A stretch of 64,000 bases of DNA. Origin: Nannochloropsis oceanica (Eukaryota; Sar; Eustigmatophyceae; Eustigmatales; Monodopsidaceae). The position numbers were made by a program, and so were the translations under genes. Under the pieces are notes generated by a model, which was not told the DNA's origin, did no database searches, and saw only the letters and a program-made list of their open reading frames with translations. The stretch is taken from assembly GCA_004519485.1 (NCBI GenBank), contig CP038132.1, positions 491,001-555,000 of the forward strand, read 5' to 3'. Shown here piece after piece: positions 11,019 to 21,824 of the stretch. Every line of letters starts with the position of its first letter. The first letter of the stretch is position 1.

Positions 11019-11870
11019 CTACTCGTCCTCCCGCCACCGCCCCTTTGACTCGGATTCGTCTCTTTTCTCTTTTACCTCCACCGTTAAGTTCGCCTCACCC
11101 CCACCACCCTCGTCCTTATTCTTCATCTTCACATCAAAAAAGCGCAAGTCCCGCTCTTGCTTCAAGCCCGGCACTCTTGCCTTCTCCTCCCGCCGAGGCA
11201 CCTCCTGAAACACTTCCTTCCCCTCAGTCAACACCTGCGCCAGGACGTAAAATGTGGCCGCGGCACCCACCAAAAAGGGAAAGCGGCCCAAAAAAGTATC
11301 GTCCCATCCCGTAGCGTCGACAAAAGAGACCAACAAAGGGTTGACCACCCCGGCCAGCAGCGCCGCGGCAAGGGCGGCTGCCACGTCGGGGGCGTCGGTA
11401 GGGCGAGAGAGGTAGAGGAAGCCGACAAACGCCGCCGGGTAGACCGGGTTACCCAATGTCAGGGACACACCCATGGACAAGGGAAACCAGCCTTTGATGG
11501 TCGTCATACTAGATGAGACTGAGGCCCGAACGCGGCCCACATCGCTTGCCCTGGGAGGCACCAGGAAGGTGGGCACGGGTACGTCCTTGTTCAGTGCCCT
11601 GGCCAGCTGGGTGAGAAACGACACTGAGCGTTCCGTCAAGTCATCTTCCCCGTCGTCTTCGGAGGCGGCTAGGCTACGAAAGAATGGCTGATTAGGAGTG
11701 GAGAGGGTGGAAGTAGAAATGCGGCGGCCGTGGCGGGCGGTAATAGCAGCAGAAGCAGGAGCAGGAAAGGCGGGCCGGGAGTAGGGAGACATGAAAGCAT
11801 AAGTTGAAAAGGTGGAAAAGACAGCTGAAAGAAGGAGGAGATGGGGCGTTGCGAATTGCGGCGGCTGCAT
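11019..11870 (-). CDS. Plastid-targeted membrane protein of unknown function
   Basis: A 283-residue protein with no recognised family. Residues 1-25 form a signal peptide (HLLLLSAVFSTFSTYA) followed directly by FMSPYSRPAFPAP, a typical heterokont plastid cleavage context with Phe at +1, and then a Ser/Thr/Arg-rich transit-like stretch to ~60. Three hydrophobic segments follow: [43 protein letters not shown] and FPFLVGAAATFYVLAQVL. The ~60-residue tail is highly charged (Lys/Glu/Asp). The pattern suggests an inner plastid envelope or thylakoid protein with a stromal tail. It is intronless. It shares an 842-bp upstream region with the receptor kinase. The function is unknown; only the location and membrane nature can be supported. 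Confidence 0.7.
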   Translation of the reverse strand: MQPPQFATPHLLLLSAVFSTFSTYAFMSPYSRPAFPAPASAAITARHGRRISTSTLSTPNQPFFRSLAASEDDGEDDLTERSVSFLTQLARALNKDVPVPTFLVPPRASDVGRVRASVSSSMTTIKGWFPLSMGVSLTLGNPVYPAAFVGFLYLSRPTDAPDVAAALAAALLAGVVNPLLVSFVDATGWDDTFLGRFPFLVGAAATFYVLAQVLTEGKEVFQEVPRREEKARVPGLKQERDLRFFDVKMKNKDEGGGGEANLTVEVKEKRDESESKGRWREDE

Positions 11871-12712
11871 GCTTGTAGAGCGCGGAGCTGTGCATTATGT
11901 AGGCGTCGCATGAGAAAGTGTGTGACTACATGCTCAGCATGTTCTGATAGAAAAGGAAGTCATCTCGGCGGTCGTCTTCGACATCGCTCCAACTCTCCGC
12001 GGACTCAAGGCCCCGCCTATCTTAGCCCCTACCCAGATGTTCTCGCATGTCCCATCCTCGCTTCTTACACCACATGAGTTCTGCTTTAGTGCCTTGGTCA
12101 ATGTTTGTGGGCTCCCAGTTGAGGATAGGGATAAGAAGGGGTGAGGATGAGGAGGAGGTCACGCTTCTCCCGACCCGGACGGTGCACCGCGCCATAAGTC
12201 ACGTCAAGTCAAGTGAAGATGTGCTGTTGGTGCTCCTAGAGCACCGGCGCACAACCCCTCAAACGACAACTTCCATTCAATTACCACACCCCACAGGTTT
12301 TCCTGGCGCTGTTCAAATGAATCCTAGCTCTCGGCTTGCTGGTCTCGGGGGTGGCTTGCGTGCGGCAGGATGAGCGTCAAAACCCGTAGATGGCTGCAAC
12401 ACGCGAACACATGGTTTCGGGGCGACAAGAGCACCGCTCTCCCCGTGCGAAGCGTGATCTTGGCCTTGACCCTTTACGATTACGTCTTTAGGCTTCAAGC
12501 ATCCAGCATGTCTGCAACCTATCAGTATCACTGTCATTGACACCCTTGAGTGTCCACAGGGTGGCTAGGCGTGCGATTACCAGCGTGCGTGGTCTTCAAG
12601 GCCCACTTCCACATCACCTCTCAAGGACATTTAACTCTTTGAGGCATGCCAACAAGATCAGGGTATTACAGTAATCACCCACAACTTTACCCTCACATTT
12701 ACACGCACAGAG
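11871..12712. promoter_or_regulatory. Divergent spacer: plastid protein / receptor kinase
   Basis: 842 bp between divergent starts. A pyrimidine-rich stretch ending in ACACGCACAG just before 12713 could be a splice acceptor, which would mean an upstream exon or a 5' leader intron for the receptor kinase. I found no signal-peptide exon in the spacer. Confidence 0.4.
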
Positions 12713-15700
12713 ATGACGCGGGCCGTGGTATTGATGCCCTCGGCCCTCGTGTGTGGGAAGCACTCGCCCTACCGCCATGCAATTGAAGCCGCGTTGGTGG
12801 CGCAATCCGCGGGTGCCGCAGGCAACACAGTGGACTGGGAATGGCAAGAACCGGACGGCGAAAGAACACGTGCCTCTTCCCACAACGGTAGCAGGAGTAG
12901 CAGAGGCGTTGCCAGCACCACGACAACCAACAGCCTGCAAGCGCAAGCCCACGCCTTGCTTAAATCCGACCCCAACGTAGACCTTGTGCTGGTGCCCAGT
13001 CTAGAACCACCCTATCAAGCTCATTATTTTACGCGGGTGTTCCGAGGCGGAACAGATAATAACAGCAACAATGGTAGCAGAGACAGCGATAGCAAGAAAC
13101 GAGCTGCTCCTGTATCCTATCCTGCTGGTGGCTCCTCGTTTTCCCCCTCCTTCATGATTCACATGACTACACTCCGGCTGGGCCCCACAGAACGTACCTA
13201 TCTCACAGCTACAGCGCTTTGTCGACATTTTGGATGGGGCCATGTGGCCTTGTTGAGTTCCGATGATAATCACATGCAGGCAGCACAAGGCCTGAGGCAG
13301 CAATTGACTGCCGAAGGCATTCACATTCGTCGGCACCATATATTCTCCCCCGCCGGGAGCGGGTCCTTACATAGCAAGTCTAACCCCTCCCCTCTTTCCT
13401 CCTCTGGCTCGGGTGTGGAGCATGATTTGGACGCCATCCGCACAAGTGGTGCTCGCATTGTCTTCCTTCTTTCGTCGTGTCGCGCGACACACGAGGTGCT
13501 GAGCGCGGCGCGTCGGAAGGGCATGTTGAGAGATTACGCTTGGGTGGTACTGCATCCGACGTCGGCCTGTGCTTTGGATTCGTCATCATCCGTATCATCA
13601 TTATCATCATCATCATCGGCAGCAGCAAAAGGGATGGACGACCATTTTGAAGGGGGGGATCTGGCATTGCTGGAGATGTATCAAGGCGTCTTGGGGTTGG
13701 CGTGGGATGGAGCCATGGCTGCTGGTGATGCTGCCTGGCCAAAGATGGGGGTAGAAATCAACGCCTCGGCTATCCCTCGGGAAGCCGTCGAAGCGTTGGA
13801 TGAATTTTGCAGGAGTAGCAGGATTAGCAGCAGCAACAGTAGAGAGGATACAGAAACGGCCGATTCTCTGGACTTGTCCCCGGGGTTTTTGTATGAAGCT
13901 CTGCGGCACTTGGCCTCCCCTTCCTCTCCTTCCTCCTCCTTGTCCTCCTCCTCCTCCTCCTCCTCCTCCTCCTCCTCCTCCTCCTCCTCCTCCTCCTCCT
14001 CCTCCTCCTCCTCCTCCTCCTCCTCCTCCTCCTTCTCCTCCTCCTCCTTCTCCTCCTCCTCGTCATTGGGTGGAAACGTGGTGGAGGGAGTCGGCAGCGA
14101 TGGATTAGAGGAAGGGGTGGTGCTCCATCCCCATCTAGCTATGTCAGTTTTGAGTTTTTCAGGAGCCCGCCGCTCACCTTCCTTTTTTACCTCCAGCTCC
14201 ACCGGCATTGATAGCAGCAGCAGCAGTAGTAGTAGTAATAGTAGTAGCAGCAGGAATAGCAACAGCAGCAGTGGACATGCCTCCAGGATTGAAGTCATCC
14301 ACCAGCCAATTGCCCGTCTGGCGATGTCTTCCTCGTCGTCCTCCTCGCTCTCCCCCTCGTCCTCCAAAATGGATGGTTTTGGGCGCCTAGAACTACTGAC
14401 TACGCGACCTCTTCGCTGGCCGGGAGATGTCAGAGCTCAACCACGGGATCTAGTGGAGTTGTGTGGCAACCATGATAACGATTTCTTCTCCTCCCCCTCC
14501 CGATCTAGCAACCGCGACTCCCTCACCGTCATTACTGGCGTCTGGCCCTTAGTCTTTTGTGTTGCCGCAATCTGCATCGCCCTCACTCCGTTGTGGAATT
14601 GGTTACACAAACGCTTTTTTAAAGCACAAGAGCCCTCCCCACCTTGTCTCGACGGAGGATGCCCACCCATCCCTTCTTTGAGTGAAGTTAAGGACGCGGC
14701 CAGCCAGGAGGAGGACAGAGCGTTTATTGCCACTCGAATGGCCGAACTCACTGAAAAACAGGTGGAATTGCTGCGATCTGTGGAGGTTGACATGAGGGAT
14801 GTGGTGATGAAGAAGCATGGAGGGGGCATTGGCCAGGGGTCGTTTTCGGTGGTCTATAAAGGATATTATCAGAATTCTCACGTGGCGATCAAGGTGTTAA
14901 AGAAGGTTGATGAGAGAAATTTCAGGCGTTTTCTAGAAGAGATTTTGTTGCATAAGGATTTGAGGCACCCGAATGTGGTGATGTTTCGGGGAGCGAGTTG
15001 GAGGGACGGACGGTTGTTAATGCTGGTGGATTTTGCTGGGAGAGGGACGCTGGCTGATGTCTTGAGAAGATCTCAGGGAACTTTGAGGTGGAAGCCGGTG
15101 AAATTGAATATGGCCCTAGGCATTGCGAAGGGCATGGCATTCTTACACCAGACGCGGTATTATGACATGTGGACGAGTTCGTATCAGCGGTGTGTGGTAC
15201 ATCGGGATCTCAAGCCCCAGAATATTTTGGTGACTGATGCGTATCACGTCCAAATTACTGACTTTGGGGAGGCACGAACAGTGGATCATGAAAATACCAT
15301 GACCCAGGTGGGGACTCAGTTGTTTGTGGCTCCCGAAGTGGTTAGGGGGGAGAGGTATTCGGAGAAGTGTGATGTGTATTCATTTGCGGTTGTGCTGTTG
15401 GCGATGCTGGAGTTGCGGCCGGATGTGCTTGATGTCTTTGCAGAGGCCCTGCCGGAGATGGAGAGATCTGAGACTGGGATCACGCGGGAGAGGATGAAGG
15501 AACCGAAAGGCGTAGAGGTGACGGATGCATGCAAGACATGCCCGCTCAACAAGGGTTATCAACCTCCGCCTGGCGTTTCCTTGGCGCAAGCTCAAGCGGC
15601 TGCCTCAACGCCTGAGCACGAGTGTCCCCTCGCCCAACACAAGGAGTTCAAGGGCGTGGTGGCTCATGCAGTGACGCGGGCCGTGGTCTACGACGATCTC

Positions 15701-16057
15701 CGTCCGACCATCAAGGGCTGTCCTTACCCCGCGCTCAAGACGTTAATTGAAAGGTGCTGGATCCCGGACGTCAACGACCGCCCAAGCTTCGCTGCCGTCG
15801 TCGAGGCGTTGGACGGGCGCGTCCGCCGGGAAGTGAGCGATTACACCCGGCCAACATCCGGCAGTAGTGGCAGTCATTCAAACAGCTCGGGGTCTGGGTT
15901 GTCATACGGAAGTACTGATTTGATGATGCTTCGGGAGGGGTTGCGGCAAGGGGCGGGGCGATTAGGGGCGAGCGCCGCAGGAAATGGGGACCGCTCTTTG
16001 CGTGTCCCTCAAGGCTCGAGGGAAAGTCATCAGAATGGAGGCACCAGGGGTAAGTAA
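12713..16057 (+). CDS. Receptor kinase: ANF/PBP1-like ectodomain, one TM, TKL-like kinase
   Basis: A 1114-residue single-pass protein. Residues ~1-310 resemble the ligand-binding fold of receptor guanylyl cyclases and ABC solute-binding proteins (PBP type 1): an opening AVVLMPSALV strand, then FMIHMTTLRLGPTERTYLTA, HFGWGHVALLSSDDNHMQAA and ARIVFLLSSCRATHEVL. A Ser-rich linker (~400-540) includes a tract of about 35 serines. One membrane span (~605-627, VWPLVFCVAAICIALTPLW) is followed by a basic stop-transfer. The kinase domain (~700-1060) has every catalytic motif: IGQGSFSVVYKG, VAIKVLKK, Glu in FLEEILLHKDLRHPNVV, HRDLKPQN (~828), DFGEA (~849), APEV, and RCWIPDVNDRPSF, which is typical of TKL kinases. 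No signal peptide is visible at 12713, and a missing first exon is possible. The ligand and downstream pathway are unknown. Confidence 0.85.
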   Translation: MTRAVVLMPSALVCGKHSPYRHAIEAALVAQSAGAAGNTVDWEWQEPDGERTRASSHNGSRSSRGVASTTTTNSLQAQAHALLKSDPNVDLVLVPSLEPPYQAHYFTRVFRGGTDNNSNNGSRDSDSKKRAAPVSYPAGGSSFSPSFMIHMTTLRLGPTERTYLTATALCRHFGWGHVALLSSDDNHMQAAQGLRQQLTAEGIHIRRHHIFSPAGSGSLHSKSNPSPLSSSGSGVEHDLDAIRTSGARIVFLLSSCRATHEVLSAARRKGMLRDYAWVVLHPTSACALDSSSSVSSLSSSSSAAAKGMDDHFEGGDLALLEMYQGVLGLAWDGAMAAGDAAWPKMGVEINASAIPREAVEALDEFCRSSRISSSNSREDTETADSLDLSPGFLYEALRHLASPSSPSSSLSSSSSSSSSSSSSSSSSSSSSSSSSSSSSSFSSSSFSSSSSLGGNVVEGVGSDGLEEGVVLHPHLAMSVLSFSGARRSPSFFTSSSTGIDSSSSSSSSNSSSSRNSNSSSGHASRIEVIHQPIARLAMSSSSSSSLSPSSSKMDGFGRLELLTTRPLRWPGDVRAQPRDLVELCGNHDNDFFSSPSRSSNRDSLTVITGVWPLVFCVAAICIALTPLWNWLHKRFFKAQEPSPPCLDGGCPPIPSLSEVKDAASQEEDRAFIATRMAELTEKQVELLRSVEVDMRDVVMKKHGGGIGQGSFSVVYKGYYQNSHVAIKVLKKVDERNFRRFLEEILLHKDLRHPNVVMFRGASWRDGRLLMLVDFAGRGTLADVLRRSQGTLRWKPVKLNMALGIAKGMAFLHQTRYYDMWTSSYQRCVVHRDLKPQNILVTDAYHVQITDFGEARTVDHENTMTQVGTQLFVAPEVVRGERYSEKCDVYSFAVVLLAMLELRPDVLDVFAEALPEMERSETGITRERMKEPKGVEVTDACKTCPLNKGYQPPPGVSLAQAQAAASTPEHECPLAQHKEFKGVVAHAVTRAVVYDDLRPTIKGCPYPALKTLIERCWIPDVNDRPSFAAVVEALDGRVRREVSDYTRPTSGSSGSHSNSSGSGLSYGSTDLMMLREGLRQGAGRLGASAAGNGDRSLRVPQGSRESHQNGGTRGK
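13943..14060 (+). repeat. Coding (TCC)n microsatellite
   Basis: About 30 perfect TCC units from 13943 to ~14033, then a few TCC/TTC units to ~14060. In the receptor frame they encode serine in the linker before the membrane span. The two other forward frames are also open here (Pro and Leu), and the minus strand reads Glu, Arg or Gly, so many shadow frames arise. Confidence 0.9.
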
Positions 16058-16730
16058 GTTGAAAGAGAAATATATTATGTATAAAGTGATTATCTCGTTT
16101 ATTTCCTGTATGAAAACAAATGAAACCGACCGTGGGTGCGTTTAAACTGACAAGAGAATTGACAGAGGGAACTGAGAGTGGATGGGCATGGGGTGCACCA
16201 TTTGGGATGCAGGGCTTGCGCCAATATCGTGATCGGGCCGTCGTTTGATTGCTTTGTTGTCGGTGTTGCTTTGGATGGATTGATTGTTGGTAATGGACAT
16301 TGGCGGGAGGTTGCTCACGTAAGAAGAAGGACCTCCAGATAGTCCAAGTGCACGAGACCTAAGCACCCCGCCAAGGGATGTGTGCGACTCTGCACAGCAT
16401 AACGTCTACCTGCATCAGCATGAGCCATATAAAGCCTCCCCCCGAGGGTATACTAAAAAAAAAGAAAAAAAAAGAAAAAAAGACATAGCTTGACGAACAA
16501 AGGAGCATATTGCATAGTTCATCCCCTTCCCACCCACCCACAGTCTCATCCGCCCGACATGTCGATTGTGATTCACGTGCCTATCAGAATTTGATCAAAC
16601 CATTCGATACTGCCATCCTTGAGGCTTACCCATGGTTTTGGTCGATCTCACAAAAAGAGTCAACTCAACCACACTAAATGCGCACGTCAGGACTACATGA
16701 ACCACGCCGTCAACGCAGCCAGCCACCAGA
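16058..16730. other. Intergenic, receptor kinase to DHX29
   Basis: 673 bp. TATAAA-like sequence follows the receptor stop near 16079, and an A-rich/T-poor run (AAAAAAAAGAAAAAAAAAG) sits at 16455-16480. No coding frame is supported. The DHX29 promoter should lie in the right half. Confidence 0.45.
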
Positions 16731-19700
16731 ATGCCGCTGAAGCAGGGTAGAAAGGTGTGTACAACATTGATAAAACGGACCGGAGGAAACATACCGAGTC
16801 CCACCCATCCACATCTGATCCCCCTCTCCTCAATCCTTACACACACAGGCGGCCAATGCCGCCACAACCAGCGGCAAGACTATGAAGGTGGGTCTCGGGA
16901 AAAAGGGGGAGACTACAATCCTGTCCGTGGTGCAGCAGCAAGTGGGCAAGAAGAGCGGCACCGTAGCTGCTTCTTCCACTGACCTGGGGTCGAAGCGCCT
17001 GGCTAAGAAGTTGGAGGGGCTGTACGAGCGTCTGGTGGAGATTGGCTTTCGGGAAGCACAAATTGAACAAGCTCTGACTGTATGTACATTGAACAGCAAT
17101 GGAGATATCGCCTTGGAGTCTGTCCTGGATTGGTTGTGTCTCAACGTGAGACCTGAGGAGCTCCCAGCACAGTTTGCCGACCCAAGTGTCCAGGAAGCCA
17201 GGACACAGCCAGGCACCCTTGGGGTCGGACATGCAGGCGCCACGCTTTCATCGGAGGAACGTGCGAGTCTTGTAGCGACACGAGAGGTAGATTTAGACTT
17301 GGGCGCGCACCTAGCGGCCGTTACGCGGGACGAGGACGGGGACGAGGAGGAGGAAGAAGAAGGGAGAAATGGCGATTCTAAACGCTGGATACTGGAGTAC
17401 GCCCGGCGGGAGGCCGAAGCGGAGCTGGCGGCCAAGAAAGCAGCACAAGCACAATTAACAACCGCACAGCGGTGGGAATCGATGACACCAGAGCAAAAGC
17501 TGGAGTTGCTTGAAGCCAGTTACGAGGAGGAAAAGCGGAAGGCCAAGGAGGCAAGGGATAGTGGGCGGGAGGGACGGCGCGAGAAGGCAGAGACGGAGGT
17601 ACGATTGAAGGACATTCGGGAGCAAATTTATGAGTTGAAGGTAGTAGTAGGGCAACGGAAACGGGAGATGGCGAAGCTCAAGAACCAGCTTTTGGCTGAA
17701 ATGGGGGGAAGCGAGAAGTTGGTGGGAGGTGTGGGAGGAGGAGGGTCGTGGGCGGCACTAATGGGGGGGAAGGGGAATCAGAAAGTCAAAGAAGTGGAGG
17801 TTGAGGAGTGTGATTTTGGGGGCATGTTTGAGGACGATGATGATGACAGTGTGGTAGAAGAGAAGACATTAAATACTGTGCCAGCAGCGTTGGCGAAGAA
17901 GGAGAAAGAGAAGGAGTTAAAAGTTGAACAGTCTATAATTGACGGGCTCTTTGGCGGGGACAACGAGAGTAGCGATGAGAATGACAGACCAGTACAGCCA
18001 CGACGTCCGCGCACTCCGCCTAAAGTACTAGCAGCTCCCATGCCTGCCGCCCCTCCCTCCCCCGATCGCGCCGTGCCTGGTGCAGTAATCGAAGTCTTAA
18101 CAACTGTTGAAACCACTACAAAAGCTACGGCACTACCTTCCAGACCGCTACCCTCTCAATCTCAATCTCCGCCACCAGAAGAGTCCTTCCAATCCACCTC
18201 TACCTCCCTCCCCGGTGTTCCCAAGAACTGGACTGGCAAGACCCCCCGTCGACATCTCGAAGAATACCTGCAAAAGAAACGCCTCGGCAAGGCCAACTTT
18301 CAGAAGGCCGCTCCAGGGGGAAAAGGCTGTGTCCTTACATTGCGAGGCATCCCCGAAAGATTCGAATCTATCGGCGAATTCAACACACACGGTGATTCCC
18401 AACATGCAGCCGCTACCCGAGCGCTCTATCGCTTAGAACCCAAGCTACAGCTTTCAAGGGTGTTGCCTCCTCCATTTCGGGAATGGTGGGCTGAGTGGCA
18501 AGAGGCTGAGAGGAAGCAGAGGGAAGTGAAGTTGGCGGCAGTGAAGCGTGGAAAGAAGGATCGGATTGCGAGTCTGGTGCAATCCATGCAGGAGGGGGTT
18601 TCGTTGGGGGGGGGGCAGGATGGGAAGGAACACGGGAGTAAGGAGAAGGGAGGAGGCCAAAGCGGCAATGGCAGCGAGGGGATTGGTGTGATGCTAACTG
18701 ACAATTCGGAGGTGAGTTGGGAAATGCAGGATGTTTCACTGGATGAGGCCCAAGTGGAGAAAGGAAAAGAGGAAAGAATGTCGACGGGAGCAGCCACAGC
18801 AGCATCATCGGCGACCCCGTCATCCAACGTGCTCAATGGATCAGCGCATCTGCAACGTCTGGCGGCTGAAAAGGAAGATGTGGAGTTAGGCAAAAAGCTC
18901 CGGCAGAAGTTTAAAGAGAAGCAACGCCGAACCAAATACCAGGAGCTCGCGCGCGTCCGATGGGAATTGCCGGTGGCAGCAACGCGTGAAGAGATTCTGC
19001 GGTGTGTCGAGCGGGAGCCGGTGGTGGTCATATCGGGTGAGACAGGTTGCGGAAAGAGCACACAAGTTGCGCAATACATTTTGGAGGAGGCCTTGCTGAG
19101 GGGGGAGGGACATAAATTGAATCTTGTGTGTACACAACCACGTCGAGTGGCGGCTGTATCGTTGGCTGAGCGTGTGGCACAGGAGATGGGGGATGAGGGA
19201 GGAGCAGGGGGTTCGGGAGCTTTGGTTGGTTATCAGATTCGGATGGAGTCGAAAACGAGTGCGGCGACGCGGTTGACATTTTGCACCACGGGAATTTTGC
19301 TCCGGAAGTTGCAGATGGACCCGACATTGCAGCAGTACACGCACATAATCTTGGATGAGGTGCACGAACGGCAGGCGCTCGGTGATTTTCTGTTGGTCGT
19401 CTTACGAGATTTGGTGCGTGTCCGATCAGATCTAAGATTGATCCTCATGTCTGCGACTGTAAATGCTGATTTGTTTTGCCGTTATTTTGGAGGGTGTCCA
19501 ACTTTTACAATACCTGGGAGGTACTTCCCTGTGGAGGAGCGGTACTTAGAAGATGCGTTGGAGGCCACAGGCTGCTTGATCGAGGAAGGCTCGGCGTATG
19601 TCCGGAGAAAGGACAGAGCGCAATTTAAGCAGGCGACGGTCGAGGTTTCGGGGAGGGGGGGGAGATCGTTCTCGCAGAAGTTGGAGTGGCAGGAGGAAGA

Positions 19701-21705
19701 GGCTGAAACGGAGGGACGACGGGGGTCGCAATGGGTAAATTTTCTAGAGGAATGTCGAGACGCAGGTTACAGTTCCCGGACACTCAAGTCCTTGGGGAGG
19801 GTAGACGAGGCGATTGTGAATTTTGATTTGTTGGAGGATCTACTGCGGCATATTGTCGAGGTGGAGGCTGAGCACGTGGCGGCGGGTGAGCCGGGGTGGA
19901 GGGTCGATGGGGCCATTTTGGTCTTTTTGCCGGGCTTGGGCGAGATTCGGGGAATCCTTGAGCGTCTGCGAGGAGGGCGTTTCTTCCGTGATGAACATCA
20001 GTACTGGCTTTTGCCCTTGCATTCGGCCTTGTCGTCAGCGGAGCAACAGAAGGTCTTTCAACATCCCCCGCACGGGTCCAGGAAAATCATTTTTTCCACC
20101 AACATTGCTGAAACTTCCGTTACAGTTGATGATGTCGTATATGTTATAGACTGTGGTTTGGTTCGTGAGATCCAGCTTGCCAAAGGTCGGGGGGGAGGGC
20201 GGGCGCTGGTTACGACCTGGGCTTGTCGAGCCAGTGCCAAGCAGCGGATGGGCCGTGCTGGGCGTGTGGGACCGGGCGTGTGTTTTCGTTTATTCTCGAG
20301 GCATACCTATCGAAAGATTATGGCTGAGTTTGCCGTGCCGGAGCTGCAGCGCACGCCATTGGAAGAGCTTTGCCTGCAGATTCGCGCCAACAATCTGGCG
20401 CCTTCATGCCGGGAGTTTTTGCTTAAGGCCCCCGAGCCGCCTGAATCTTCGGCAATCGATACTGCCATCCGTGTGCTGCAGGAGGTTGGAGCGCTCTCCC
20501 GGATGAACCCACAGCAGCAGCAACAGCAGCAACAGCAGCTACAGCAGCAGCGGGAGGGAGCACAATCACTGGGAAGAGAAGAAGAGGAAGGGATGCTGAC
20601 GCCGTTGGGCATCCATCTAGCCAAATTACCTTTGGACGTGCGGTTGGGGAAGATGTTGGTGTTTGCCGCGCTCCTTCAATGCCTGGACCCAGTACTTACT
20701 ATTGCTGCCGGCTTGAGCGGTACCAAATCTCCTTTTATCGCTCCTATGGGGAAGGAAGCCGAGGCGCGGGCGATACACGCGAAGTTTGAGGTCCGGCAAA
20801 GCGACTTTTTGACGATGATACAGGCCTTTGAAGCTTACCGTGCAGCCTGCCTCAAGGGTGGGGCGGGGGAGGAGCATAAGTTTTGCGTGCAGCACTTCTT
20901 GGGCAAGTTGACATTGCGGGAGATAGCGGACCTGAAGAGTCAATATTTGGGCTTGCTGGTAGATATGGGTTTGGTGGCTAAGCCGCCACATTTTGGCACG
21001 AGGGGGGGCGGGGTAGCAAGCTACCGGGCCCTGGAAGAATTTATGGCCAGCCCCACCGCCTTGCGCAAGGGCGTGGGTGTGAATGCCGAGGCTCAAAATA
21101 CCAACTTGGTCCTTGCCGTGGTTGCTGCGGGGTTGTATCCGCACGTGGCGCACGCCGTTCTAGAGCCCTTTAAGAAACGCCCTAGCTTCTACCACGGTCC
21201 TGCGGCCGCTCCCTCCAGCCCTGTCTTCTTGCATCCCAGCTCTGTGAATCATGGCTTGCCCCGGTTTTCCTCTCCCTGGCTTGTCTTCCATGAGAAATTT
21301 CACACGACACGGGCATATATTGCACCGACTTCTGTGGTTTCGCCCTATGCCCTCTTGCTTTTTGGCGGCCCCTTGGTGGTAAATCACTTGGCCAATCGCG
21401 TGGTCATTGACGAGTGGATTGAATTTACCTGCCCGGCGCGCACGGCGGTGCTCTTTCGTGAGATGCGAAAGAGGCTTAATGAGGTGTTAGAAGTACTCGT
21501 GGCAAAACCTTTGGTGGGATTGACGGGTAAGGACAGTGAACAGGAGGCAGCGGTGGTTGATGCCATCGTTTCTTTGCTTCGCGGGGAGGAGATCAAGGCT
21601 GCGTGGGTACCAGGCGGGCCGGACGACCCAGACCACAAACAGCAGCTGCAGCAGCAAGAGCAGCAGCAGCAACAACAACAGCAACAAAAGCCGAGGAAAA
21701 ATTGA
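16731..21705 (+). CDS. DHX29: DEAH-box RNA helicase, DHX29-like
   Basis: Large DEAH/RHA helicase. In animals DHX29 binds the 40S subunit and helps scanning through structured 5' leaders. A tiny first exon (16731-16754, MPLKQGRK) joins 16849-21705 across a 94-nt intron in phase 0, giving 1626 residues; starting at the internal ATG at 16882 would lose 19 residues. The N-terminus matches DHX29: KRLAKKLEGLYERLVEIGF...ESVLDWLCLNVRPEELP. A dsRBD-like block (TPRRHLEEYLQKKRLGKANF) precedes the core. Helicase motifs: GETGCGKSTQVAQ (I, ~738), DEVHERQ (II, ~845), SATVNADLF (III), STNIAETSVTVDDVVYVID, and QRMGRAGRVGPG (VI). HA2 and OB-fold regions follow, and a polyQ tail ends the protein. A polyQ run also splits the HA2 region (20510-20550). 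AATAAA lies at 21723. Confidence 0.93.
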
Positions 21706-21824
21706 GTATCATAAACTTAAGAAATAAACGAGATGGAAATCGATTTCCTGAGTTACTAAGCCCTGCTGTACCATTTTTTCTTGTAATCTATGCCAATATC
21801 AACGCTCCTTGCACAATCTACCTT

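Noticed and set aside
13681-14367. 228-codon minus-strand frame with polyGlu
   Set aside because: Reverse complement of the TCC repeat in the receptor gene; no other support.
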